Assembly (NCBI GenBank): GCA_949788275.1
Contig: OX460916.1
Span: 2,666,001-2,730,000, forward strand
Direction: 5' to 3'
From: Weeksellaceae bacterium
Lineage (GTDB): Bacteria; Bacteroidota; Bacteroidia; Flavobacteriales; Weeksellaceae
Length of the DNA: 64,000 nucleotides
In this document: positions 8,007 through 15,414 of the stretch, in pieces
Layout: each line of letters begins with the position of its first letter
Position numbering within the stretch: the stretch's first letter is position 1
Position numbers and translations under genes: made by a program
The notes under the pieces: model-generated
The model's input: only the letters and a program-made list of their open reading frames with translations
Database searches by the model: none
What the model was told of the DNA's origin: nothing

Positions 8007-8360
8007 TTATTTTAGATCTTTTTTCACAGTATCATATAAATAGTTAATAATCGATTCAGTAACACTGTTTGAACTATAATCATATCCTTTACTATTTATT
8101 GATTGAACACGGTTGCTTAAATTTCCTAAAACATATTGTTTTCTATCGTAACTAATATCTAGTTTACCAACTTGTTTATGAATATCATTAACTGCATTCT
8201 GTACCCGTTTAGTATTATAATTATATTTTTGTTGTAATGTATTAACTGCATTTCCTAAATGACTCATATCTGGTTGAACAGGTGTGCTATACTGATATTG
8301 TGCATTCACATAATTCAATCCAAACAATCCAAACACTGCTAAATAATAAAATTTTCTCAT
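8007..8360 (-). CDS. Secreted protein of unknown function
   Basis: 117 residues with a clear signal peptide (MRKFYYLAVFGLFGLNYVNA, cut before QYQYS). The mature part is small, hydrophilic and rich in Asn, Tyr, Gln and Ser, without cysteines or a motif I recognise. Cargo gene of the tRNA-Asn element, leftward, opposite to the integrase-polymerase block. A -7 element TATGTTTG on the minus strand (8448-8455) lies about 90 bp upstream. I see no reliable family. Confidence 0.65.
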   Translation of the reverse strand: MRKFYYLAVFGLFGLNYVNAQYQYSTPVQPDMSHLGNAVNTLQQKYNYNTKRVQNAVNDIHKQVGKLDISYDRKQYVLGNLSNRVQSINSKGYDYSSNSVTESIINYLYDTVKKDLK

Positions 8361-8447
8361 AAATTTTGTTTTTCAATTGTCGCTAATTTATTGATTAAAC
8401 CCTTCTTAATTTTACGTAAAACCGTATAACCATAAAATTTAACTTTA

Positions 8448-8455
8448 CAAACATA
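8448..8455 (-). promoter_or_regulatory. -7 element for the leftward cargo genes
   Basis: TATGTTTG on the minus strand, matching TAnnTTTG, in the divergent region between the secreted-protein gene and the XRE gene. Confidence 0.45.
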
Positions 8456-8514
8456 ATAAAAAATACCCCAAATAAGTATCCGATGATAAGAAATAATCTG
8501 ATGAATTTTAAAAT

Positions 8515-8745
8515 GTGGATTCAGCAGATGAAAAATATCTTCAACTCATTGGTAACAACATACGTGTAATACGTGAAAAACGTGGATTTTCACAGTTTAA
8601 ACTTGCTACAGAATGTGAATTATCGAAAAATCAAATTGGGCGAATAGAGCGTGCTCAGGTTTCAACGTCAATTTTAACTTTGAAAAGAATTGCTGATGCT
8701 TTAGAAATAAAAGTTGAGGATTTAATTGCGGAGGCTACTCTGTAG
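8515..8745 (+). CDS. Cro/C1-type (XRE) HTH repressor of the element
   Basis: 76 residues, essentially one HTH_3 domain: IGNNIRVIREKRGFSQFKLATECELSKNQIGRIER, then LKRIADALEIKVEDLI. Starts at GTG 8515, because an in-frame stop lies just upstream (8509-8511) and no ATG precedes the domain. Length and position, divergent from the cargo and near the right end, fit a lysogeny-type repressor of a small integrated element. Target operators are not proven. Confidence 0.85.
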   Translation: MDSADEKYLQLIGNNIRVIREKRGFSQFKLATECELSKNQIGRIERAQVSTSILTLKRIADALEIKVEDLIAEATL

Positions 8746-8945
8746 CACTGATTCTATTGTAGATATTGTACTCAGTTTATTTTATAAAAATTATATGCTT
8801 TTTCTAGTATTGTTCTCAAATTTACCCTAAACCTGCGCAACCTACTATAGAGATTCTTTTGGTTGTAGAGAATAATTTTTAAAGTACCCCCATCTAACAA
8901 ATAAATTGTAAAGATTTTACTTAAGTTGTTACACTAGACAAACAC

Positions 8946-8991
8946 CTTCCTTAAAAACTGTATGTTTTTTGTGCAATTTTTGTGCAAATAA
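8946..8991. promoter_or_regulatory. Right putative arm-type integrase sites
   Basis: CTTCCTTAAAAA (8946-8957), then TGTGCAA twice in 11-bp register (8970-8980, 8981-8991). It mirrors the left-end module in order, spacing and orientation. Apart from this module and the hairpin that follows, the gene-free stretch 8746-9033 shows nothing I can name. Confidence 0.5.
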
Positions 8992-9025
8992 AAAAGAGCT
9001 ACAAACGCATCCGTTGTAACTCTTT
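8992..9025. terminator. Imperfect terminator-like hairpin at the element's right end
   Basis: GAGCTACAAACG pairs with CGTTGTAACTC (one mismatch, one bulge), flanked by an A-run on the left, so it fits termination of leftward transcription leaving the restored tRNA-Asn gene. Confidence 0.45.
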
Positions 9026-9033
9026 GATTTTCA

Positions 9034-9076
9034 GCTCCTCCTCTTGGGCTCGAACCAAGGACCCTCTGATTAACAG
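9034..9076 (-). repeat. attR: 3' half of tRNA-Asn supplied by the element
   Basis: 43 bp identical to 3604-3646. With host sequence 9077-9108 it forms a complete tRNA-Asn. The flank at 9026-9033 differs from the flank of the second tRNA and of attL, as expected if it is element DNA. Confidence 0.92.
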
Positions 9077-9108
9077 TCAGATGCTCTAACCAACTGAGCT
9101 AAGGAGGA
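9035..9108 (-). tRNA. tRNA-Asn(GTT), restored by the element
   Basis: 74 nt, read on the minus strand: acceptor TCCTCCT/AGGAGGA, D arm GCTC/GAGC, anticodon loop CTGTTAA with anticodon GTT, T arm CTTGG-TTCGAGC-CCAAG, discriminator G; CCA is not encoded. It is the integration target of the 5.43-kb element. Confidence 0.97.
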
Positions 9109-9156
9109 ATTCCGATAAGGTGTAATTTTATTTAAAAGTCTTTTCTTGACTTTTTG

Positions 9157-9230
9157 CTCCTCCTCTTGGGCTCGAACCAAGGACCCTCTGATTAACAGTC
9201 AGATGCTCTAACCAACTGAGCTAAGGAGGA
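9157..9230 (-). tRNA. tRNA-Asn(GTT), second copy
   Basis: 74 nt with the same sequence as the copy at 9035-9108, separated by 48 bp. It is the upstream gene of the pair. A short hairpin GTC...GAC with flanking A/T runs (9134-9155) lies between them. Confidence 0.97.
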
Positions 9231-9239
9231 ATTCATTTA

Positions 9240-9278
9240 TTGTGGGTGCAAATATAATCGTATTTTTAACACCCACAA
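9240..9278 (-). promoter_or_regulatory. Promoter of the tRNA-Asn genes inside an inverted repeat
   Basis: Minus-strand TATATTTG (9249-9256) fits TAnnTTTG and lies about 20 bp before the tRNA. It is enclosed by a perfect 9-bp inverted repeat, TTGTGGGTG (9240-9248) and CACCCACAA (9270-9278). Confidence 0.5.
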
Positions 9279-9293
9279 AATTATTTCTATTTT

Positions 9294-10604
9294 TTAGCTA
9301 AAAATCATATTGACAATATCATTTCCAAAGATAAAGACCATTAAACCTAAGATGATAAATATACCAACCATCTGTGCTTTTTCAACCACTTTATCGCTTG
9401 GCTTCTTCCCTGTAATCATTTCATAAAGAGCAAATACGGCATGCCCACCATCTAAACCTGGAATAGGTAATAGGTTAATGAATGCTAACCAAGCAGAAAT
9501 CATTGCGGTAAACGACCAAAAGAATAACCAATTCCATTCGGTTGGCATTTGTTTAACCATCCCAATTGGACCAGCCACTTGTTTACGTCCATCTTTTACA
9601 TTGAACAATGTTTTAATTCCTCTTACTTGCGTTGCAATGGCATCAAAGGGTTTTACAATACCTTCAGAAAGACCTTCGCCCACCGAATATTCTTTACGCC
9701 CTTCTAAAGTCTGTATATAAGGTGACTGACTAACAAATCCTAATTTACCTTCCTTATCCACTTCAATCGATAATTCAACAGGCTCCCCTTTTCTAAGCAC
9801 ACTTAAAGAAACTTGTTTTCCTTTGTACTCGGCTAGCTTCTTCTGAAAATCGGTAAAGAAAATAGTGGTAAATCCATCGACAGCAATGATTTGATCTCCT
9901 TCCAAAAGACCCGCTTTCATGGCAGGAGACTCATTAACAACCTCCTGAACTTCGAAGGTGTATAAAGGTTGAAAGAACTTTTGTTTATACTCTAAGATTT
10001 GGGTACGGAAATTTTCATCGATTGGTAAGGAAACCTCTTTTCCTTCCCGTAAAACATCCAAGGTTGTGCCACCTAATAAAGCTTCTTTATTGATTTCCAT
10101 CAAAGAAGCATATCGAACACCATTTACGCCAACAGGAATATCGCCTTTTTGTAGACCAAGAGACAACTGCGTAGAATCAACCTCGATTCCATATTGCATT
10201 TTATCTACATCGACAAAGCTTTCACCATTCTTAATCAGAAGTACACTGTAGATAATCATGGCTAAAACGATATTCACAATAATACCTCCCAACATAATAA
10301 TTAGACGCTGCCAAGCTGGTTTTGTTCTAAATTCATAGGGTTTCGGCTCGCTTTTCATTTGTTCGGTATCCATGCTTTCGTCGATCATACCTGACAACTT
10401 CACATAACCTCCAAGTGGTAACCATCCAATTCCATAGGTGGTGTCGCCAATTTTCTTTTTCCAAATGGCAAATTTGACATCGAAAAAACAGAAAAAACGC
10501 TCCACACGAACTCCAAACCAACGTGCTGTAAAGTAATGGCCCATTTCGTGCAACATCACTAACAACATTAAACTTAGCATTAACATGCCTATTTGTATCA
10601 ACAT
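9294..10604 (-). CDS. rseP: Site-2 (RIP) metalloprotease RseP
   Basis: Intramembrane zinc protease that cuts membrane-spanning anti-sigma factors and signal peptides. 436 residues. The zinc site HEMGH (His19, Glu20, His23) lies in the first membrane segment; a PDZ domain spans about 200-285; the second zinc motif NLLPIPGLDGGH carries Asp385; a last membrane helix ends the protein. It follows gldD by 64 bp in the leftward mutY-ssb-gldD-rseP run. The anti-sigma substrate is not in the window. Confidence 0.93.
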   Translation of the reverse strand: MLIQIGMLMLSLMLLVMLHEMGHYFTARWFGVRVERFFCFFDVKFAIWKKKIGDTTYGIGWLPLGGYVKLSGMIDESMDTEQMKSEPKPYEFRTKPAWQRLIIMLGGIIVNIVLAMIIYSVLLIKNGESFVDVDKMQYGIEVDSTQLSLGLQKGDIPVGVNGVRYASLMEINKEALLGGTTLDVLREGKEVSLPIDENFRTQILEYKQKFFQPLYTFEVQEVVNESPAMKAGLLEGDQIIAVDGFTTIFFTDFQKKLAEYKGKQVSLSVLRKGEPVELSIEVDKEGKLGFVSQSPYIQTLEGRKEYSVGEGLSEGIVKPFDAIATQVRGIKTLFNVKDGRKQVAGPIGMVKQMPTEWNWLFFWSFTAMISAWLAFINLLPIPGLDGGHAVFALYEMITGKKPSDKVVEKAQMVGIFIILGLMVFIFGNDIVNMIFS

Positions 10605-10668
10605 AGTATTTTATTTATCATTTTAAAAAATGTCTACAAACTTACTTTATTTTCGCTTTTAAATTTGT

Positions 10669-11271
10669 TTATTTTACCCATTCTATTGTTTCAATTAATT
10701 TTTTAACATCATTTTTAAGATAATTCACAGCTGGGGCTAGTGAATCGGGTTTGGGATTTGTTGAAAAGTAGACAGATCCCGTTAAAAAATGCCGAAGGCT
10801 ATCGGTGGCATGAAATTTAAAGTTAATAGCAGACTCTCCCCCTAATTCATACATTGTACCAAACACTTTTTTGTCAGGAAACTCAAACGTTTGTGGAGAA
10901 ATAAAACTAGCCTTTACCGTTTGTTCTTGCACAAATCGCTCACTTTCTTTGATTTGGACAACTAAATCGGCCTTGGAATGAACCGGAATATAGGTCAAGT
11001 AAATATTGGCTTTCATCTTGGGGTAATGAATAACAAACCAATTGGGTTGTTTACCGGGTTTTATCTGTGCGAAATTAGAATAGAGCAAGCGATAAGGAGC
11101 CGACTCCTTAAAGGTTTTATAAACAGGCGTAGGATATTCTAAACGAACGTCTCCTAGCGGTTTTGCGATGTCTTGATTTTGATTACAAGACATAAAAAAA
11201 ATAGCACTAATTCCTAATGCTATTGTAAGGGTTTTGCAAAGTGTGTTTTTCAATTGAAAAAAAATTCTCAT
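10669..11271 (-). CDS. gldD: Gliding motility lipoprotein GldD
   Basis: 200 residues with a lipoprotein signal (lipobox FFMSC, Cys29) and the GldD-type body (VRLEYPTPVYKTF near the N-terminus of the mature part). GldD is needed for gliding and type IX secretion in flavobacteria (established knowledge). It is 11 bp downstream of ssb. In Flavobacterium, gldE usually sits between ssb and gldD; here no gldE exists at that place. Confidence 0.88.
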   Translation of the reverse strand: MRIFFQLKNTLCKTLTIALGISAIFFMSCNQNQDIAKPLGDVRLEYPTPVYKTFKESAPYRLLYSNFAQIKPGKQPNWFVIHYPKMKANIYLTYIPVHSKADLVVQIKESERFVQEQTVKASFISPQTFEFPDKKVFGTMYELGGESAINFKFHATDSLRHFLTGSVYFSTNPKPDSLAPAVNYLKNDVKKLIETIEWVK

Positions 11272-11282
11272 TATTTATTTAA

Positions 11283-11744
11283 CTAAAATGGAAGATCATC
11301 TTCTCCTGTATCCAGAAAAGGATCGTCCGTTGTATCCTTTTTATCGGTATCCGTTGTTTTTTGTTCTTTGGTCGACGAATCGGAGGTTGCAGAACGTTGC
11401 TCACTCTCTGATTTCGGCGTTAAAAATTCGATGGAATTGGCCACTATTTCGGTGGTATACCTCATTTGGCCATTATCATCTTCCCATTTTCTTGTTTTGA
11501 TGCGTCCTTCTACAAAGACCTTATCTCCTTTTTTTAAGTAACGATCACAGAGTTCGGCTAGTTTATTGCGGGTAACCACATTGTGCCATTCGGTTTCTGT
11601 AATCCGTTCTCCTGTTCGGGCGATATAGGATTCGGTGGTCGCAATCGGAAAACGTCCGATGCAATTTTGTTCATCGAAATTGTGTAATTTAACATCATCG
11701 CCTAAGTTACCAATTAATAATACTTTGTTCGTCGTTCCGTTCAT
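11283..11744 (-). CDS. ssb: Single-stranded DNA-binding protein
   Basis: 153 residues: OB fold in about 1-112 (NKVLLIGNLGDDV, TEWHNVV, KGDKVFVEGRIKTRKW), a Ser/Thr/Lys-rich disordered linker, and the acidic C-terminal tip DDLPF that docks partner proteins. It lies between mutY and gldD in a leftward operon, 35 bp after mutY. Confidence 0.95.
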   Translation of the reverse strand: MNGTTNKVLLIGNLGDDVKLHNFDEQNCIGRFPIATTESYIARTGERITETEWHNVVTRNKLAELCDRYLKKGDKVFVEGRIKTRKWEDDNGQMRYTTEIVANSIEFLTPKSESEQRSATSDSSTKEQKTTDTDKKDTTDDPFLDTGEDDLPF

Positions 11745-11779
11745 CGTTCATTTGGTTTTGAAGGCTTTAATATACAAAA

Positions 11780-12820
11780 TTAATCGAAATATTTTGAATT
11801 TATAATTTTTTCAATGGGTTTTGGAAAAGGAAATTCATCCAAGGAATCCAAGTCGACAAAAAGATTATTCTCAAGAGTTGATAAATCGATTAATTCTTCT
11901 TCCTTTAAGGGTAACTCCCAGAATTTGATGAATAAATTTTGGTGAGATAAAATATGTTTTTCTTCCGACACGAAGGATAGCGCTGCATCCAACTGCTTGT
12001 CGATCACCCAACCGTGATCTAGAAGATCGGTTTCGGTTTCAATCAGCGGAAATGTGTAGAGGTTTTGCCAGACATCTTTTCCCGTTCGCTTGGATAAGAT
12101 CACCCGTTGCTGATCTTCCATAATAATAAAGTGAAAAAAGCGATTGCTCACTTTGGTTTTCTTGGTTTTAATAGGTAGTGTTGCCACTTTATTCAATCGC
12201 AAGGCTTCACAGGACTCGTTCAATGGGCAACGGTCGCATTGGAAATTTTTAGGTGTACAAATAGTTGCACCTAAGTCCATAATCGCTTGATTAAAATCGC
12301 CCGGACGTTTAGGATCGATTACCTCCATGCCTATATCCCAAAATATTTTTTTGGTAGCGGAAGCGCTTAAGTCATTTTCGATATTAAAATACCGAGAAAA
12401 AACGCGGTACATATTTCCATCAACAGCAGGAACGGCTTGTTGAAAAGCGATAGACGCAATGGCGGCGGCGGTATAATCGCCTATCCCTTTTAATTTTTTT
12501 AATTCGGCGAAATCGGTGGGGAAAATCCCGTTACATTCTTGTGCAAGATGCATTGCAGTAGCATGAAGATTACGTGCACGAGAATAATAACCAAGGCCTT
12601 GCCATAAACGCAGCACTTTTTGTTCGTCTGCAGCAGCGAGATCAAAAATAGTTTCAAATTCACACGTAAAATCATGATAAAATTTCATACCTTGGTCAAC
12701 CCTTGTCTGTTGAAGTATGATTTCGGATAACCAGATCTTAAAAGGGTCATTGGTGGCTCGCCAAGGTAAATCTCTTTTATTTTCGTCAAAATATGCTAAA
12801 ATCAGGGAGTTGAAGTTCAT
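11780..12820 (-). CDS. mutY: A/G-specific adenine DNA glycosylase MutY
   Basis: Removes adenine mispaired with 8-oxoguanine. 346 residues. HhH-GPD domain with Glu33 in SEIILQQT and catalytic Asp134 in VPAVDGN; HhH hairpin LKGIGDYTAAA; [4Fe-4S] ligands Cys188, Cys195, Cys198, Cys204 with the usual C-x6-C-x2-C-x5-C spacing; C-terminal NUDIX-like 8-oxoG recognition domain from about 225. It opens the leftward run and is divergent from the HU gene. Confidence 0.95.
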   Translation of the reverse strand: MNFNSLILAYFDENKRDLPWRATNDPFKIWLSEIILQQTRVDQGMKFYHDFTCEFETIFDLAAADEQKVLRLWQGLGYYSRARNLHATAMHLAQECNGIFPTDFAELKKLKGIGDYTAAAIASIAFQQAVPAVDGNMYRVFSRYFNIENDLSASATKKIFWDIGMEVIDPKRPGDFNQAIMDLGATICTPKNFQCDRCPLNESCEALRLNKVATLPIKTKKTKVSNRFFHFIIMEDQQRVILSKRTGKDVWQNLYTFPLIETETDLLDHGWVIDKQLDAALSFVSEEKHILSHQNLFIKFWELPLKEEELIDLSTLENNLFVDLDSLDEFPFPKPIEKIINSKYFD

Positions 12821-12859
12821 AAAAACTGTTATTTACTTTTTTTGTTGGGATACATTTTT

Positions 12860-12867
12860 TATATTTG
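12860..12867 (+). promoter_or_regulatory. -7 element of the HU gene
   Basis: TATATTTG, a perfect TAnnTTTG, 36 bp before the HU ATG. TTG triplets lie at 12842-12847, but their spacing to the -7 element is shorter than usual. Confidence 0.6.
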
Positions 12868-12903
12868 CAGCCGCTTTCAAATTTAAGAATAATAAGAGGA
12901 ATT

Positions 12904-13200
12904 ATGACAAAGGCAGAAATAGTAAACAACATTTCAAGTAAATTAGGACTTGAAAAAAGCGATACTCAACGCGTAGTGGAATCGTTTATGGAGGAGGTAA
13001 TTAAATCTTTAGTGGAAGGAGAGAATGTGTACTTGAGAGGATTTGGTTCTTTTACTATCAAAACTAGAGCAGAAAAAACGGGTAGAAATATTACCAAAGG
13101 GACATCAATCATTATCCCAGCACACAATGTACCAACATTCAAACCAGCGAAATCTTTCATTGAGGATGTTAAAACAAGTGAAGTAAATCAAATAAAATAA
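12904..13200 (+). CDS. HU/IHF-family DNA-binding protein
   Basis: 98 residues from ATG 12904; an in-frame TTG further upstream (12865) lies inside the -7 element and is ruled out. Typical HU: MTKAEIVNNISSKLGLEKSDTQ, then GENVYLRGFGSFTIKTRAEKTGRN and a beta arm with IPAHNVPTFKPAKSF. It bends and compacts DNA. It is followed 19 bp later by a 30-aa basic protein and then RNase G, an order common in Bacteroidota (recalled). Confidence 0.94.
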   Translation: MTKAEIVNNISSKLGLEKSDTQRVVESFMEEVIKSLVEGENVYLRGFGSFTIKTRAEKTGRNITKGTSIIIPAHNVPTFKPAKSFIEDVKTSEVNQIK

Positions 13201-13219
13201 TAAATTAAATAATTGTACA

Positions 13220-13312
13220 ATGCCAAGCGGAAAAAAACGTAAAAGACATAAGGTAGCGACACACAAGAGAAAAAAACGTCGTCGTCTTAACAGACACAAA
13301 AAGAAAAAATAA
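13220..13312 (+). CDS. 30-residue highly basic conserved protein
   Basis: Reads MPSGKKRKRHKVATHKRKKR and ten more, almost all Arg, Lys, His or Asn. It is 19 bp after HU and followed by hairpins. I recall near-identical short proteins between HU and rng in many Bacteroidota, which argues for a real gene. The composition suggests an rRNA-binding ribosomal or nucleoid protein; I cannot assign it to a named ribosomal protein. Confidence 0.8.
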   Translation: MPSGKKRKRHKVATHKRKKRRRLNRHKKKK

Positions 13313-13313
13313 T

Positions 13314-13390
13314 AAGTAGCTTAGCTACTTGCTATTTTAATCTTTTTAAAGATAGCACTTTTCAACACGATTTTGAAAAGTGCTTTATCA
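13314..13390 (+). terminator. Two hairpins after the 30-aa protein gene
   Basis: First stem AAGTAGC/GCTACTT (13314-13320 with 13324-13330). Second stem AGCACTTTTCAA/TTGAAAAGTGCT (13354-13365 with 13373-13384), with a T-rich but interrupted tail. They separate HU and the 30-aa gene from rng. Confidence 0.6.
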
Positions 13391-13421
13391 TTTTGTAAAA
13401 ATAAATTTTTGTTAATTTTTG

Positions 13422-14993
13422 ATGAGTAAAGAATTAGTAATATCAGCTTTAGCTGAGCAAGTACGCATCGCAGTCTTAGACGATGGGCGCTTAATGGAGT
13501 TCCATCAAGACAGTGTGAACGAAGGATTTGCTGTAGGTGATATTTACTTGGGAAAAATCAAAAAATTAGCGCCAAGCTTAAATGCTACATTTGTAGATAT
13601 AGGCTACTCGAAAGATGCATTTTTGCATTATCACGACCTAGGTCCGCAAATACGATCATCCAATGTATACAACAAGATTGTTGGCAACGGAACGTATAAA
13701 ACGGCCAAACTGAAGAATTTCAGGAAAGAAGCTGACATCGACAAAGACGGTGTTATGTCTGAAATTTTTGCACCAGGCGATACAGTGCTTGTACAAATCA
13801 CCAAAGAACCCATTCACACCAAAGGTCCCCGAATAACTTCTGAAATTTCAATTGCAGGGCGTTATTTAGTTTTAGTCCCTTTTTCTGACCGTATTTCGAT
13901 TTCACAAAAGATCAAATCAAAACCAGAGCGTGAGCGTTTAATTGATATCCTAGAAGGTCTAACTCCTGAGGGGTTTGGCGTAATTATTAGAACGGTAGCT
14001 GAAAAGAAGAAAACCGAAGAATTACAAGCCGATTTAGCCTATTTATTGAACAAATGGTCACAAATTTTTAAAAATCTTCAGAAAAAGAAAGCGCCTTCTA
14101 AAATCTTAAGTGAGATGGATAGAGCGTCATCGATTTTACGAGATAATTTTAACGATGAATTTGTGAAAATCTCGGTGGATGAGCCTGAACTGGCCGACGA
14201 AATGCGCGAATACCTAGAGGTGATTGCACCCGAGAAAATAAACTTGGTTAGAGAATACGACGACCCACATGTTCCTATCTTTGAGAAATTTAATGTTGAA
14301 CGACAAATCAAACAAGCGTTTGGTAAAACCGTTACCATTCCTCAATCTAAAGGAGCCTATTTGGTTATTGAACACACCGAAGCGTTACACGTGGTGGATG
14401 TGAATTCTGGAAATATTTCTAGAAACTCTAAAAACCAAGAAGATTCTGCTTTTGCTGTCAATAAAATTGCAGCCTCTGAAATTGCTAGACAATTAAAACT
14501 TCGTGATATGGGAGGAATTGTTGTTGTGGATTTCATTGATATGACCGATGCCGAACACAAGAAAGAGTTGTTTGAGCACCTAAAAGTAGAAATGGCGAAA
14601 GATAAAGCAAAGCATAAGATTTTACCCCCAAGTAAATTTGGATTAATTCAGATAACACGCCAACGCGTTCGTCCAGAAATTAATTTTGTGACCACTGAAG
14701 CCAATCCCAACCAAGAATCGAATGAAGTAGAAGCACCGATTGTTACAATTGATAAAATTGAACAAGTGCTCTTGAATATCCTCGATCGCAAAGACAAAAA
14801 CTTGAAAAATATGTCGCTACATGTACACCCTTTTGTAGCCGCTTATTTACAACATGGATTGCCAAGCATTCAGATGAAATGGTTATTGAAGCATAAAAAG
14901 TGGATAAAGATTGTTCCTAGAGATGCATATAAATATTTGCAATTTAATTTCTTAGACAAGGATCATAATACACTTTACAACGAATCAAATTAA
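13422..14993 (+). CDS. rng: Ribonuclease G/E family protein
   Basis: 523 residues from ATG 13422 (a TTG directly before is less likely). S1-like RNA-binding domain at the N-terminus (GDIYLGKIKKLAPSLNATFVDIGYSKDAFLHYHDLG), the RNase H-like and DNase I-like part with HVVDVNSGN and GGIVVVDFIDM, where the catalytic Asp residues lie, then PPSKFGLIQITRQRVRP. It lacks the long C-terminal degradosome scaffold of RNase E, so RNase G type. Endonuclease for rRNA maturation and mRNA decay. Usual position downstream of HU. Confidence 0.93.
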   Translation: MSKELVISALAEQVRIAVLDDGRLMEFHQDSVNEGFAVGDIYLGKIKKLAPSLNATFVDIGYSKDAFLHYHDLGPQIRSSNVYNKIVGNGTYKTAKLKNFRKEADIDKDGVMSEIFAPGDTVLVQITKEPIHTKGPRITSEISIAGRYLVLVPFSDRISISQKIKSKPERERLIDILEGLTPEGFGVIIRTVAEKKKTEELQADLAYLLNKWSQIFKNLQKKKAPSKILSEMDRASSILRDNFNDEFVKISVDEPELADEMREYLEVIAPEKINLVREYDDPHVPIFEKFNVERQIKQAFGKTVTIPQSKGAYLVIEHTEALHVVDVNSGNISRNSKNQEDSAFAVNKIAASEIARQLKLRDMGGIVVVDFIDMTDAEHKKELFEHLKVEMAKDKAKHKILPPSKFGLIQITRQRVRPEINFVTTEANPNQESNEVEAPIVTIDKIEQVLLNILDRKDKNLKNMSLHVHPFVAAYLQHGLPSIQMKWLLKHKKWIKIVPRDAYKYLQFNFLDKDHNTLYNESN

Positions 14994-15022
14994 AAAAAAG
15001 CTCTTTTCGAAGAGCTTTTTTT
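14991..15022 (+). terminator. Terminator of rng
   Basis: AAGCTCTT-TTCG-AAGAGCTT stem-loop, flanked by long A and T runs (7 T). Confidence 0.88.
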
Positions 15023-15040
15023 GTGGACCGAAGTTAGTAG

Positions 15041-15260
15041 GGGCGAATTGCAATTCGCCCATTGTTAGTAATTAGTAGTTAGATATGAGTAATTAGATGT
15101 TAGTGCGTAGGGGCGAATCGCAATTCGCCCGTCTTTAGTCTTTAGTCTTTAGATATTAGTAGTTAGATGTTAGATTTTAGATTTTAGATTTTAGAAAATT
15201 AAACCTTAAACCGTTTTTTAAACTTTAAACTATATAAACCTTTTTAAACCTTCTTAAACG
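15041..15260. repeat. Intergenic repeat, left module (palindromes plus A/T-rich part)
   Basis: Two palindromes, GGGCGAATTGCAATTCGCCC (15041-15060) and a near-copy with one changed base (15111-15130), then degenerate TTAGTAGTTAGATGTTAGT repeats, TTTAGATTTTAGA, and TTAAACC-type repeats. The same module occurs at 32596-32794 and, reversed, at 30341-30480 and 61403-61516. No gene is seen in the stretch between rng and the helicase gene. Confidence 0.85.
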
Positions 15261-15414
15261 CTCCCTGCTAAACGTGTTCGGAATCGAACACGTTTAGCAG
15301 GGAGTGCTGCGGCAGGGATAGCAGCGGCATCCTTTGCTGCCACCTTCTGTTACAACTCATCGACATGCTCTTGCAGCAAAGATAGAGCGCATAGCCCGGC
15401 GCGTAGCGGCCGCC
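15261..15414. repeat. Intergenic repeat, right module with variable 20-bp hairpin
   Basis: Perfect 20-bp arms (15261-15280, 15285-15304) around GAAT, then a conserved G+C-rich part: TGCGGCAGGGATAGCAGCGG, a GGCATCCTTTGCTGCC segment, TTGCAGCAAAGATAGAGCGC, and GCGTAGCGGCCGCCC. The same part occurs at 32795-32949 and, reversed and without the hairpin, at 45614-45727. It is non-coding; open frames across it are artefacts. Confidence 0.85.

Larger units (their letters stand above)
3604..9076. mobile_element. Integrative element in tRNA-Asn, 5.43 kb
   Basis: Bounded by a 43-bp perfect direct repeat (3604-3646 and 9034-9076) that equals the 3' part of tRNA-Asn(GTT) from the anticodon loop to the discriminator base plus one base. 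The right copy restores a complete tRNA; the left copy is the displaced 3' end. Inside lie a tyrosine recombinase next to the left end, a zinc-ribbon protein, an excisionase-type HTH protein, a family A polymerase-like protein, two leftward small envelope proteins and an XRE repressor. No relaxase, coupling protein, capsid or terminase gene is visible. The interior looks more A+T-rich than the backbone. Autonomy, satellite status and transfer route cannot be judged from sequence alone. Confidence 0.9.

Noticed and set aside
3604-9076. The element as a prophage or conjugative transposon
   Set aside because: No capsid, terminase, tail, lysis, relaxase or type IV secretion gene; size 5.4 kb.
15061-15260. 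CRISPR-like array in the TTAGTAGTTAGATG repeats
   Set aside because: Repeats are short, degenerate and without unique spacers of constant length; no cas genes in the window.
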